Shown here in pieces: positions 27,211-35,844 of a stretch of 64,000 nt of DNA. This stretch comes from Acidimicrobiaceae bacterium (GTDB lineage: Bacteria; Actinomycetota; Acidimicrobiia; Acidimicrobiales; RAAP-2): contig PMFN01000013.1 in assembly GCA_003155135.1 (NCBI GenBank), positions 124,001 through 188,000 on the forward strand, in the 5' to 3' direction. Made by a program: the position numbers and the translations under genes. The notes beneath the pieces are model-generated. The model saw only the letters and a list, made by a program, of their open reading frames with translations. It had not been told where the DNA came from and did no database searches. The stretch's first letter is position 1, and each line of letters begins with the position of its first letter.

Positions 27211-28719
27211 TCAGGCGCGGTTCGAGCGGGACTCAACAAGCTTCGCCGCCTCGTGGAAGGCGTCGCCGTCGGTCGTCTTGCCGAGGCCTGCGGCGATGCG
27301 CGAGCCGAGCGCAGGGTCGACGCTGCTCCAGTAGGCGATCACCCGCAGCTGGACCTCGTCGTTCACGTGGTCGCTGGCGTGGCCGACGATGTTGGTGACC
27401 AGGTTGTCCCGGTCGGTGTCGCTCATCACCTCGCGGTACAACGTGCCCGCCTGGCCGAAGTCGTCGTCGTCGGCGTGCTTCTCGTAGGCGTAGCGGCCCA
27501 TCTCACCTGCCTCCACCGACCACGCCACCGCACCGGCGCGCTGGGCATCGGCCTCGGGGCCGCCGTAGGAGTTCGGGGCGTAAACCGGCTGTGCGCCCGA
27601 GTGGCGGTAGGCCATCGGGGCGTCCTTGTTGTACGAGTGGACCTCGACGCGCGGCGCGTTGATCGGCAGCTGCTCGTAGTTGGCCCCGATGCGGTGCAGG
27701 TGGGTGTCGTGGTACGAGAAGATCCGCCCCATCAGCATCTTGTCGGGACTGAGACCCGTGCCCGGAACCAGGTTGGCGGGGGAGAAGCCGGCCTGCTCCA
27801 CCTCGGCGAAGAAGTTGGCCGGGTTCCGGTCGAGCACCATGCGCCCGACTTGGACGGCCTCGTAGTCCGAATGCGGCCAGACCTTGGTGAGGTCGAACGG
27901 ATTGAACCGGTAGTCGGCAGCCTCCTCGAAGGGCATCACCTGGATCTCGAGGCGCCATTCGGGGTGATCGCCGGCTGCAATGGCGGCGTGGAGGTCCCGG
28001 CGGTGGAAGTCGGGGTCCTGGGCGGTCATCGCCTTGGCCTCGGCATCAGTGAAGTTCTCGACACCCTGGACGGCCTTGAAGTGCCACTTCACCCAGAACC
28101 GCTCGCCGTTCGCGTTGACCGTCGAATAGGTGTGGCTGCTGTAACCGTTCATGTTGCGCAGGGTCCTGGGCGTCCCGCGGTCCGACATGAGCACCGCCAC
28201 CTGGTGTGCGCTCTCGGGCGAGAGCGTCCAGAAGTCCCACTGCATGTTGTTGTCCCGCAGCCCGGTGTCAGGAAGGCGCTTCTGCGAGTGGATGAAGTCC
28301 TGGAACTTCGAGGCGTCGCGCACGAAGAAGACGGGCGTGTTGTTGCCGACCATGTCGAAGTTGCCCTCGTCCGTGTAGAACTTGAGCGCGAACCCCCGGG
28401 GGTCACGCACCGTGTCGGCGTAGCCCTGCTCGCCCGCGACGGTGGAGAAGCGGGCGAACATCGGGGTGCGCCTGCCCACCTCGCCCAGGAAGTGCGCCCG
28501 CGTGAACCAGGTCACGTCCTCGGTCACCTCGAAGTAGCCGTGGGCACCACTGCCCTTCGCGTGCACCACCCGCTCGGGGACCCGCTCGCGGTTGAAGTGC
28601 TGCATCTTTTGGACGACGTAGTGGTCGTGGAGCGCCGTCGGGCCCCCGGGCCCGACCGTCAAGGAGTACTCGTCGCTCTCCGCTGGAATGCCAGATCCCG
28701 TGGTCGTTGCTTCGCTCAT
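27211..28719 (-). CDS. katA: Catalase, small-subunit heme type
   Basis: 502-residue monofunctional heme catalase, degrading hydrogen peroxide in the cytoplasm. The distal histidine is in RVVHAKGSGAHGYFE, the active-site asparagine in GNNTPVFFVRD, and the proximal heme tyrosine in RIFSYHDTHLHRIG. Length and the short C terminus place it in the small-subunit clade. The ATG at 28719 follows gagagg. It stands next to the redox pair at 24958-27070 on the same strand but 140 bp separate them. A strong hairpin lies 111 bp upstream of the start. Confidence 0.97.
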   Translation of the reverse strand: MSEATTTGSGIPAESDEYSLTVGPGGPTALHDHYVVQKMQHFNRERVPERVVHAKGSGAHGYFEVTEDVTWFTRAHFLGEVGRRTPMFARFSTVAGEQGYADTVRDPRGFALKFYTDEGNFDMVGNNTPVFFVRDASKFQDFIHSQKRLPDTGLRDNNMQWDFWTLSPESAHQVAVLMSDRGTPRTLRNMNGYSSHTYSTVNANGERFWVKWHFKAVQGVENFTDAEAKAMTAQDPDFHRRDLHAAIAAGDHPEWRLEIQVMPFEEAADYRFNPFDLTKVWPHSDYEAVQVGRMVLDRNPANFFAEVEQAGFSPANLVPGTGLSPDKMLMGRIFSYHDTHLHRIGANYEQLPINAPRVEVHSYNKDAPMAYRHSGAQPVYAPNSYGGPEADAQRAGAVAWSVEAGEMGRYAYEKHADDDDFGQAGTLYREVMSDTDRDNLVTNIVGHASDHVNDEVQLRVIAYWSSVDPALGSRIAAGLGKTTDGDAFHEAAKLVESRSNRA

Positions 28720-28829
28720 CTCGCCTCTCCCATGTGGTCTCGGGAAGTGGGCGCCGCCCGCCCGCCCCCCCTCGATTCCCCGTCCGGGCGCCGCGCGCAC
28801 GACAGACGCCCACTGTTCGCCTTTCCCCC

Positions 28830-28856
28830 GGGGCCGTCCCGCAAACGGACGGCCCC
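28830..28856. promoter_or_regulatory. Perfect 10-bp hairpin in katA / hydrolase divergent region
   Basis: GGGGCCGTCC, a 7-nt loop, then GGACGGCCCC. It lies between katA (minus, start 28719) and the alpha/beta hydrolase gene (plus, start 28984). It is in the right place to sit in a katA leader or to insulate the two promoters. No U tract on either strand. The rest of the 264-bp gap shows no gene. Confidence 0.45.
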
Positions 28857-28983
28857 ACCGCCGGCGGGGCCGGCGCCGCTCGTTCCAGCGAGCAGCGCGG
28901 CACCTCGGCTACCGTCGCCTGTGCCGCCCGCAGCGGTGCCAGGTCACAGTGCTCCTCGGAGCCGAACTGAGGGAGGACGCACG

Positions 28984-29862
28984 ATGCCCAGAGCCAAGGC
29001 CAACGGGGTGGAGATCGAGTACGACACCTTCGGCGACCCGGCCGCCCCCGCACTCCTGCTGGTGATGGGGCTCGGGGCCCAGATGATCGCGTGGGACGAG
29101 GAGCTGTGCGAGCGCCTGGTCGAGCGTGGGTTCTTCGTGATCCGCTACGACAACCGCGACATCGGGCTCTCCACCAAGTTCGACGACGGCCCCCAGCCCG
29201 ACCTGACCGCCCTGCTGTCGGGCGACGGGTCGAGCGCGCCCTACCTGCTGGCCGACATGGCCGATGACGCCGTGGGCCTGCTCGATGCCCTCGGCATTGC
29301 GCGTGCCCACATCGTGGGGGCCTCCATGGGGGGGATGATCGTCCAGTCGATCGCCATCGCCCATCCTGAGCGAGTGCTGTCGGTGTGCTCGGTCATGTCG
29401 ACGACCGGCGCGAGGGACGTCGGCCAGCCCACGCCCGAGGCCATGGGTGCCCTCTTGGTCCCGCCGGCCGACAGCAGGGAGCAGGCGATCGAGCAGTCGG
29501 TGGCGGGTTCGCGGGTCATTTCCTCGACCGGCTACCCCTTCGACGAGGAGCGGGTCCGCGAGCGCGCTGGCGCCGCCTACGACCGCAGCTACAACCCGGC
29601 CGGCATGGGCCGCCAGCTGGCGGCCATCCTGGCGTCGCCGGACCGCACTGAGGCCCTCGGGCACGTCGAGCTCCCGACCGTCGTGATCCACGGCGACATC
29701 GACCCACTTGTGACGCTGAGCGGCGGCCAGGCCACGGCGGCGGCAATCCCGGGTGCGGAGCTGCTGGTGATGCCCGGCATGGGCCATGACCTCCCGCTCG
29801 GGCTCTGGGGCAGTGTGGTCGACGCCATCGCCAAGAACGCCGAGCGGGCCACGGGCGCCTGA
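28984..29862 (+). CDS. Alpha/beta hydrolase
   Basis: 292-residue alpha/beta-hydrolase fold protein. The oxyanion region is LLVMGLGAQMIAWDEEL, the nucleophile elbow is GASMGGMIVQ, the acid is in HGDIDPLVTLSGG and the histidine in PGMGHDLPLG. The pattern is that of the aclacinomycin methylesterase-like or haloperoxidase-like group; the actual ester or C-C bond is unknown. The ATG at 28984 follows gggaggacgc. It ends 7 bp from the stop of the ABC exporter gene on the other strand. Confidence 0.9.
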   Translation: MPRAKANGVEIEYDTFGDPAAPALLLVMGLGAQMIAWDEELCERLVERGFFVIRYDNRDIGLSTKFDDGPQPDLTALLSGDGSSAPYLLADMADDAVGLLDALGIARAHIVGASMGGMIVQSIAIAHPERVLSVCSVMSTTGARDVGQPTPEAMGALLVPPADSREQAIEQSVAGSRVISSTGYPFDEERVRERAGAAYDRSYNPAGMGRQLAAILASPDRTEALGHVELPTVVIHGDIDPLVTLSGGQATAAAIPGAELLVMPGMGHDLPLGLWGSVVDAIAKNAERATGA

Positions 29863-29869
29863 GCGGGCG

Positions 29870-31828
29870 TCAGCGGGTGATGGCCCGGTGGCCCTCCAAG
29901 TCCGCCTGGCGCTCCCACGTGGCGTACATCTCGGCGTAGCGGCCACCAGCGGCCACCAGCTCGGCGTGCGAGCCGATCTCGACGATCCGACCCTCGTCGA
30001 CCACCACGATGCGATCCGCGCGCATCGCCGTCGAGAGCCGGTGCGCGATGAGCACCGCCGTGCGGTTCTCGAGCAGGACGTCGAGGGCGGCCTCGATCTT
30101 GGTCTCGGACTGGAGGTCGAGGTTGGACGTGGCCTCGTCGAGCACCAGCACGCGGGGGTGGGCGAGGAAGGCGCGTGCCAGGGCGATCAGCTGGCGCTCC
30201 CCCGAGGACAGTGACTGGCCACGCTCGTGGACGACGGTGTCGAGCCCGTCGCCCAGGCGCTCGATCACCTCGGTGAGCCCGACGGCGACCACCGCCTCTT
30301 CGATCTCCGCGGTGGTGGCGTCTGGCCGGGCGAAGGAGATGTTGTCCCCGACCGTCCCGGCGAAGAGGAACGGCTCTTGGGGGACCACGCCGAGCTGGCG
30401 GCGCAGCGAGTGCAGCGTCACCTCACGCAGGTCGAACCCGTCGATGAGCACCCGGCCCGACGTCGGGTCGTAGAAGCGGGTCACGAGCTTGGCCATGGTG
30501 GACTTGCCCGCACCGGTGGGCCCGACGAAGGCCACCGTCTCGCCGGGGGCGATGCGCAGGTTCACGTCTTCGAGGACGGGCACCGCCGGGTCGTAGCCGA
30601 AGTCGACGTGGTCGAAACTGATCGCCCCTCGGATGTTGCCGAGCTCGACGGCGTCGGCGGACTCCATGACGGAGGGCTCGGTGTCGAGGAGCTGACGCAG
30701 CTTGGCGACCGACGCCTGCCCCTGCTGGTAGGTGTTGTACTGCTGGACGAGCAGCTGGATCGGCTGGAAGAACCGGTTCAGATACAAGAAGAAGGCGACG
30801 AGCGCGCCGAGGCTCAGCTGGTGGTGCAGCACCATGTTGCCCCCGATGGCGAGCAGGGCGGCCTGGCCGAGAACGCCGATCAGCTGGGTGCCCGGGCCGT
30901 AGACGGCGTTGATCTGGGCCGTGTAGTTGTTGGCGTCGCGGTATTCCCCGACCACGTTGCGGTGGTGGACGATGTTGTGGCGCTGGCGGTTGTGGGCCGT
31001 CACGATGCGCACGCCGTGGAGGCTCTCGGAGAGGTCGGCGAGCACGTTGGCGATGCCGTCGCGCACCCGGTCGTACCCGCGCTCGGACGAGCGGCGGAAC
31101 CACAGCGAGATGAGGATCAGCACCGGCAGGATCAGCACGACGGTGATGAAGGCCAGGCGGACGTTCGTGAGGAACAGGATCACCGTGATCACGACCATGG
31201 TGAGGCCCTGGATGGCAAACTGCCACAGCCCATCCTGGAGCAGCTGCTGGAGGTTCTCGATGTCGCTCGTCATGCGCGACATCAACACGCCCGCCTTCTC
31301 CTCGGTGAAGAAGTCGAGGGAGAGGCGCTGGAGGTGGGTGAAGACCTTGACCCGCAGGTCGTTCATCACCCACGCCGCCAGGCGGCCGGTGGCGCGCACC
31401 TGGGCCCGCTGGGACACGGACGTGACGAGCACGGCCACGAGGTAGACGACCGCCACGACGGCCACCACGAGCATGGACTTGTGGCCAGGCGACATGCCGT
31501 CGTTGATGGCGATCTCGGTGAGCTTCGGGCCGAGCTGGGCAACGATGCTGATGACCACCACCAGGATCGATGCCCAGATGAGCGTGCGCGGGTACTCGGT
31601 GAGCAACCTGGTCAGGGTGAGGCGCTTGCGCTCCTGGTCGCTCGAGCGCTGCGAGAAGGCCAGGTCCGGGTCCGGGTGGACCGGCTCGTCGGCGAGCAGC
31701 GTGTCGACGCCGTCTTGGAGCTCGGAGGGGATGCCGCCGAAGGGGAGCCCCGCGCCGCGTCCGGCCGCGTTGCCTCCCATGATCGGACCGCCGCCGCCAC
31801 CACCCATGCCACCGCCACCCCAGGCCAT
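29870..31828 (-). CDS. ABC exporter half-transporter, subunit 2 (TMD-NBD)
   Basis: 652-residue type I ABC exporter half. The N terminus is an unusual glycine-rich tail (MAWGGGGMGGGGGGPIMGG), then six transmembrane helices and an ATPase with Walker A GPTGAGKSTMAKL, signature LSSGERQLIALARA, Walker B VLVLDEATSNLD and the switch histidine in IAHRLST. Its ATG overlaps the stop of the upstream half-transporter by one base (TGATG), so it is translationally coupled and forms a heterodimer. Together with the MarR gene upstream this is a regulated multidrug or lipid exporter. The catalytic glutamate (DEAT) is present, so this subunit carries the consensus site. Confidence 0.93.
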   Translation of the reverse strand: MAWGGGGMGGGGGGPIMGGNAAGRGAGLPFGGIPSELQDGVDTLLADEPVHPDPDLAFSQRSSDQERKRLTLTRLLTEYPRTLIWASILVVVISIVAQLGPKLTEIAINDGMSPGHKSMLVVAVVAVVYLVAVLVTSVSQRAQVRATGRLAAWVMNDLRVKVFTHLQRLSLDFFTEEKAGVLMSRMTSDIENLQQLLQDGLWQFAIQGLTMVVITVILFLTNVRLAFITVVLILPVLILISLWFRRSSERGYDRVRDGIANVLADLSESLHGVRIVTAHNRQRHNIVHHRNVVGEYRDANNYTAQINAVYGPGTQLIGVLGQAALLAIGGNMVLHHQLSLGALVAFFLYLNRFFQPIQLLVQQYNTYQQGQASVAKLRQLLDTEPSVMESADAVELGNIRGAISFDHVDFGYDPAVPVLEDVNLRIAPGETVAFVGPTGAGKSTMAKLVTRFYDPTSGRVLIDGFDLREVTLHSLRRQLGVVPQEPFLFAGTVGDNISFARPDATTAEIEEAVVAVGLTEVIERLGDGLDTVVHERGQSLSSGERQLIALARAFLAHPRVLVLDEATSNLDLQSETKIEAALDVLLENRTAVLIAHRLSTAMRADRIVVVDEGRIVEIGSHAELVAAGGRYAEMYATWERQADLEGHRAITR

Positions 31829-33708
31829 CAGTGCAGCCCTTCTTCTTCTTCTTCTTCTTCGAGCACGGCCTCGTCCTCGACCTGGGCGAGCACCTCGCCG
31901 TAGAGGGGCGAGGAGGCGAGCAGCTCGGCGTGGGTCCCGTCGGCCACGATGCGGCCACTGTCGAGAAGCACGACGCGGTCGCTCAAGGCGATGGTCGAGA
32001 GCCGGTGGGCCACGATCAAGGTGGTGCGGCCCTCCATGAGCACGCGCAGCGCCCCGTGGATCTGCTGTTCGACCTGGACGTCGATCGCACTGGTGGCGTC
32101 GTCGAGGACGAGGATCGGCGGGTTGACCAAGAGGGTCCGGGCGATGGCGATGCGTTGGCGCTGGCCACCCGAGAGGGTGTAGCCACGCTCACCGACCACG
32201 GTGTCGTAGCCCTCGGACAGCTCACTGATGAACCCGTGGGCGCCCGCTGCACGCGCGGCGGCCTCGATGTCGGCGCGCTCGGCGTCGGGGCGGCCGTAGG
32301 CGATGTTGTCGGCGACCGACACGGAGAAGAGAAAAGCCTCGTCCAAGACGATGCCGACATTGGCGCGCAGGCTGTCCAAGGTGAGGTCGCGCACGTCGTG
32401 CCCGTCGATGGCGAGCGTGCCGGCTGTGGTGTCGTAGAAGCGGGCCAACAGACGCGCCACGGTGGACTTGCCCGACCCTGTCCGGCCCACCAGGGCCACG
32501 GTTTCGCCCGGCGCCATGTGCAGGTCGAAGTCCTCGAGCACCAGAGGGCCGTCCTCCCCGTAGGCGAAGTCGACGTGGTTGAAGTCCACCTGCCCCCGGC
32601 ACTCGAGGAGGTCGACCGCCCCGGGGCGCTCGGTGATCGTCGGCTGCTCGTCCATGATCTCGTAGATCCGCTCGGCCGACGCGGCCGCACGCTGCCCCAT
32701 CATGATCAGCATGCCGAGCATCATGAACGGAGCCTGGAGCATCAGCAGATAGGCGTTGAACGCCAGGATGGCCCCGATCCCGAGCGACCCCTGGATCACC
32801 ATGTAGCCGCCGAAGAGCAGCACGAGGGCGAGGCCGAGCTGGGGGAGGTTCTGGATGACCGGGCTCCACTTGGCCCGCAGGTCGGCGTCTTTGATGTAGC
32901 TCCACTGGAGCCGGGTCGCCGCCTTCGCCAGCGAGTTGAGCTGATCGTCCTCGGCGGCGAACGAGCGCACGACCCGCACGCCGTTCACATTTTCGTCGAC
33001 GATGGTGGCGACGTCGGCGAGGCGTGCCTGGATGATCCATGAGACCGGGAACATGGTCTTTCGCATCTTGACGCCGACGAGGAAGACGAACGGCATGGTG
33101 ACCATGGCGACCAGCGCCAGCGGGACGCTGATGGAGAGCATGTAGCAAAAGGCCACTACGGCGATCGAGCACTGAACCAGGATCAGCGGGGCGAAGGTCA
33201 TGTACATCTGCACCGAGCGGATGTCCGAGTTGGCCCGGGAGATCAGCTGGCCCGACTGCACCCGGTCGTAGAACGAGAAGGACATCTTGGTCAGGTGCTC
33301 GTAGATGAGGGTGCGCAGGTCGTACTCGATCCCGTAGGCGGTCTTGAAGAGGAAGAGGCGCGAGATATAGCCCGCGACACCACCGACCAGGCCAAGGGCG
33401 AGGATCCACCACACGTAGACGCTGAGGGAGACGGTGTGGGCCTCGAGGGAGTTGGTGATCGCCTTGTTCAAGAGCTCGGGGATCTGCACCTGGAGGACGA
33501 GGCCTACGAAGGACAGAACGAGCGACGTGATGAAGATGCCCTTGTGGGCGCTCATGATGGGCAGGGCGCGGCGCAGCCAGGTCTTCGAGCGGTCGGGGTC
33601 GATCGAGGCCTTCGCCCCGCCGTAGCGCGGCGTCTCGGCCATCGGGGTGAACTCGGTGGCGCGCGCGGTGGAGAGGATGTCGGCCTCCCGCTGGCGGGTG
33701 GTGGTCAT
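31828..33708 (-). CDS. ABC exporter half-transporter, subunit 1 (TMD-NBD)
   Basis: 626 residues with six transmembrane helices then an ATPase: Walker A GRTGSGKSTVARL, signature LSGGQRQRIAIART, Walker B ILVLDDATSAID and IVAHRLSTIA. The residue after the Walker B aspartate is Asp (DDATS) instead of Glu, the usual sign of the degenerate site in heterodimeric exporters such as TM287/288 or BmrCD. The C terminus ends in a run of glutamates encoded by a trinucleotide repeat. Its ATG overlaps the marR stop (ATGA). The operon order is marR, subunit 1, subunit 2. Confidence 0.93.
   Translation of the reverse strand: MTTTRQREADILSTARATEFTPMAETPRYGGAKASIDPDRSKTWLRRALPIMSAHKGIFITSLVLSFVGLVLQVQIPELLNKAITNSLEAHTVSLSVYVWWILALGLVGGVAGYISRLFLFKTAYGIEYDLRTLIYEHLTKMSFSFYDRVQSGQLISRANSDIRSVQMYMTFAPLILVQCSIAVVAFCYMLSISVPLALVAMVTMPFVFLVGVKMRKTMFPVSWIIQARLADVATIVDENVNGVRVVRSFAAEDDQLNSLAKAATRLQWSYIKDADLRAKWSPVIQNLPQLGLALVLLFGGYMVIQGSLGIGAILAFNAYLLMLQAPFMMLGMLIMMGQRAAASAERIYEIMDEQPTITERPGAVDLLECRGQVDFNHVDFAYGEDGPLVLEDFDLHMAPGETVALVGRTGSGKSTVARLLARFYDTTAGTLAIDGHDVRDLTLDSLRANVGIVLDEAFLFSVSVADNIAYGRPDAERADIEAAARAAGAHGFISELSEGYDTVVGERGYTLSGGQRQRIAIARTLLVNPPILVLDDATSAIDVQVEQQIHGALRVLMEGRTTLIVAHRLSTIALSDRVVLLDSGRIVADGTHAELLASSPLYGEVLAQVEDEAVLEEEEEEEGLH
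31839..31859. repeat. (CTT)7 trinucleotide repeat at the 3' end of ABC subunit 1
   Basis: Seven tandem CTT units (GAA on the coding strand) encode the glutamate run shortly before the stop codon. Slippage by whole units would change tail length without breaking the frame; it would also alter the distance to the start of subunit 2. Confidence 0.9.
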
Positions 33709-34160
33709 GGCTGCGAGCGCCTCGCCCGGTAGTGGGCCGACATGGCGCTGCGCCAGAGGGCGAGGCCGTCGAGGGCCTGCTCACGCTCGCCGGGATTCTC
33801 CAGGCAGCCGGCGACGTCGCTCAGTCGTTCCGCCACGGCGCCATCGGCTCGGGCAAGCGTGGCGTGGCCCTGCTCGGTCAGGCAGTGGTCGACCCGGCGG
33901 CGGTCCCCCTCGGCCGCCCGGCGATCGACGAGGCCGCGACCGACCAGGCCGTCCACGATGGAGGTGACGCTCGGGGGCCGGACGCTCAGGCGCTCGGCCA
34001 GGGCGGTTCCGGCGGCGTCGCCCTCGTCGAGCAAGGAGAGCACCCGGTACTGGGGCACCGACAGCTCGACCGAGCTCAGCCCCAGCTCCACCTGCTTGGC
34101 CAACCACGCCGCGCTGCGCGCGACGGTGACATCGACCACGGTGTGGTTGGCGGAATTCAT
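33705..34160 (-). CDS. MarR-family repressor of the ABC exporter operon
   Basis: 151-residue winged-helix protein: helices SVPQYRVLSLLDE, recognition region LSVRPPSVTSIVDGLVGRGLVDRR and a wing EGDRRRVDHCLT. Its stop overlaps the start of ABC subunit 1 (ATGA), so regulator and exporter form one operon, the usual arrangement for drug-responsive MarR switches. The ATG at 34160 has no ribosome site but has TATTCT exactly 6 bp upstream inside a TTAG-N5-CTAA inverted repeat, suggesting a leaderless, autoregulated transcript. Confidence 0.93.
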   Translation of the reverse strand: MNSANHTVVDVTVARSAAWLAKQVELGLSSVELSVPQYRVLSLLDEGDAAGTALAERLSVRPPSVTSIVDGLVGRGLVDRRAAEGDRRRVDHCLTEQGHATLARADGAVAERLSDVAGCLENPGEREQALDGLALWRSAMSAHYRARRSQP

Positions 34161-34164
34161 TTAC

Positions 34165-34177
34165 TTAGAATACCTAA
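34165..34177 (-). promoter_or_regulatory. MarR operator overlapping the -10 box
   Basis: TTAG-N5-CTAA (13 bp) contains the minus-strand -10 element TATTCT (34172-34167), which ends 6 bp before the ATG at 34160. The TTAG/CTAA half-sites are common in MarR-family operators. No good -35 is visible. Confidence 0.55.
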
Positions 34178-34443
34178 TGGTTTTGCGGACCGAGCGCGTC
34201 GCCTGCGTTTGGACGATTCGACGGTGACGATCGGGCCGATTCGGTCAGCTGCCCCGGGCGTCCGCGCCGGGCCAGGAACCCGAGGCAAAGTCCGCCATCA
34301 GCGCGCGCGACCACGACGTCGAGGTCGCCGGTGGGACGATCAACCGGGCCGGCCAAAAAGAGCCCACTTCCACCGACCACCAGGATGCTGTAGGCAGTGC
34401 GGCGTTGTTGGAGCGCCGCCCCGTGCGTGGTGAGCGCCTCTTC
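34174..34443 (-). pseudogene. Fragment of a nucleotidyltransferase-like (DUF6036/AbiEii-type) gene
   Basis: A minus-strand frame reads ALTTHGAALQQRR then ILVVGGSGLFLAGPVDRPTGDLDVVVA, closely resembling the GG...T.DLD active-site start of minimal nucleotidyltransferases. After about 40 residues the sequence becomes meaningless and stops at 34174. There is no convincing start, so only the N-terminal third of a former gene appears to remain. The surrounding 34161-34512 is less GC-rich than its neighbours. The DLD catalytic pair is intact but the rest of the fold is missing. The alternative is coincidence. Confidence 0.35.
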
Positions 34444-34512
34444 GGGGGCGGCTCGGAAAGAGCACGAGCAGTTGAACTGCTCGTCTCGCGTAGGGCAACC
34501 TCTCGAGACCCC

Positions 34513-34971
34513 TCAGTCGACGAAGCGACTCAGCACCTCGGCCACGCACACCGGCTTCTCGCCGCCCTCGCGCTCGATGGTCACTTTGGCTGTGATCTGG
34601 ACACCACCGGGGATGTCTTCGACGTTCGCCAACTCTGCGCCGGCGCGAATCCTGCTGCCGACGGGTACCGGGGCGGGGAAACGCACCTTGTTGAGCCCGT
34701 AGTTGATGCCGAGCGAAATCCCCTCGACGCGGATGATCTGGGGCATCAGGAAGCTCACGAGCGACAGGGTCAAGTAGCCGTGAGCGACCGGGCCGCCGAA
34801 GGGGCTCTCTCGTGTGGCCCGCTCGGGGTCGACATGGATCCACTGGTGGTCGCCGGTCGCGTCCGCGAACAGGTTCACGCGCTCCTGGTCGATCTCGAGC
34901 CACTCGCTGTAGCCGAGGTGCTCGCCGAGCGCCTCGCGCAGCTGGCTGGTCCCTTGAAACGTTCGCGCCAT
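34513..34971 (-). CDS. MaoC-like hotdog dehydratase ((R)-specific enoyl-CoA hydratase family)
   Basis: 152 residues, single hotdog fold. The hydratase 2 motif is FADATGDHQWIHVDPERA (catalytic Asp and His), followed by SPFGGPVAHGYLTLSLV. Such single-domain NodN/MaoC proteins hydrate trans-2-enoyl-CoA to (R)-3-hydroxyacyl-CoA. The ATG at 34971 follows aaagggg. It stands alone and is divergent from upp, with a 146-bp gap holding their promoters. Confidence 0.9.
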   Translation of the reverse strand: MARTFQGTSQLREALGEHLGYSEWLEIDQERVNLFADATGDHQWIHVDPERATRESPFGGPVAHGYLTLSLVSFLMPQIIRVEGISLGINYGLNKVRFPAPVPVGSRIRAGAELANVEDIPGGVQITAKVTIEREGGEKPVCVAEVLSRFVD

Positions 34972-35117
34972 CGTGCGCCCCTTTCACTGCAGTTCGGCCG
35001 CGCCCGGCCTCCGCCGGGTACCGCGGGGGAGCGTAGCGCCCGTGCCGAGCACGGGCAGGGTCCGGTGTTCCCGCACCCTCTGGTGGCGGGGTGGTCGTGT
35101 CGATAACGTCTCGGCGC

Positions 35118-35795
35118 ATGCCCGACGGTCCGATGCCTGACATCGATCCCTATCTCTCGGTGGTGCGCCACCCGGTCGTGGCCGACCGGCTCTGCCGCCT
35201 GCGCGAAGCGTCGACCGACAGCGCCGCCTTCCGGCGCCTGGTGAGCGAGCTCTCGGCCCTCCTTTGCTACGAGGCGCTGGACGACCTCGGCACCGAGCTC
35301 CGCCGCATCGACACCCCGGTGGCCGACGGCGTCGAGTGCTCGGTTGTGGCCGAGAACGTGCTCGTTGTGCCGATCCTGCGCGCCGGCCTCGGCATGGTGC
35401 CGGCCATCCAGGAGACGCTGCCGCTCACCGACGTCGCCCATGTGGGATTGCGCCGGGACGAGGCAACGCTGGAATCGGTCGTCTACCTGAATGCCCTGCC
35501 GGCGGACCTGTCCGGGCGCCGGGTGGTGGTGTGCGACCCGATGCTGGCGACCGGGGGATCGCTCGCCAAGGTCTGCACCATGGTGGCCGACCGCAACCCC
35601 GCCGAGATCATCGTGCTGTGCCTGATCGCCTCCGAGGAGGGCATGGCCAACTTCCGTCAGGCCCACCCGAGGGTGCGGGTCACCTGTGCGGGGCTCGACC
35701 CGCTGCTGAACGAGCAGGGCTACATCGTCCCGGGGCTCGGTGACGCCGGCGACCGTCTCTTCGGGCCACCGCCGGCCCACCCGGCCGCACTCTGA
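35118..35795 (+). CDS. upp: Uracil phosphoribosyltransferase
   Basis: 225 residues. It converts uracil and PRPP to UMP. The PRPP-binding loop is VVVCDPMLATGGSLAKV, the N-terminal ILRAGLGMVPAIQ is the conserved pyrophosphate-binding region, and the C terminus has the uracil loop YIVPGLGDAGDR. The ATG at 35118 has no ribosome site; TAACGT lies 8 bp upstream. First gene of a nucleobase salvage island; the uracil it uses could come from the adjacent cytosine deaminase. Confidence 0.94.
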   Translation: MPDGPMPDIDPYLSVVRHPVVADRLCRLREASTDSAAFRRLVSELSALLCYEALDDLGTELRRIDTPVADGVECSVVAENVLVVPILRAGLGMVPAIQETLPLTDVAHVGLRRDEATLESVVYLNALPADLSGRRVVVCDPMLATGGSLAKVCTMVADRNPAEIIVLCLIASEEGMANFRQAHPRVRVTCAGLDPLLNEQGYIVPGLGDAGDRLFGPPPAHPAAL

Positions 35796-35844
35796 GCCGT
35801 CCCTTCCTGCCAGGTCGCGAGTCGCCGGGACTGCGAGCGCCGCT

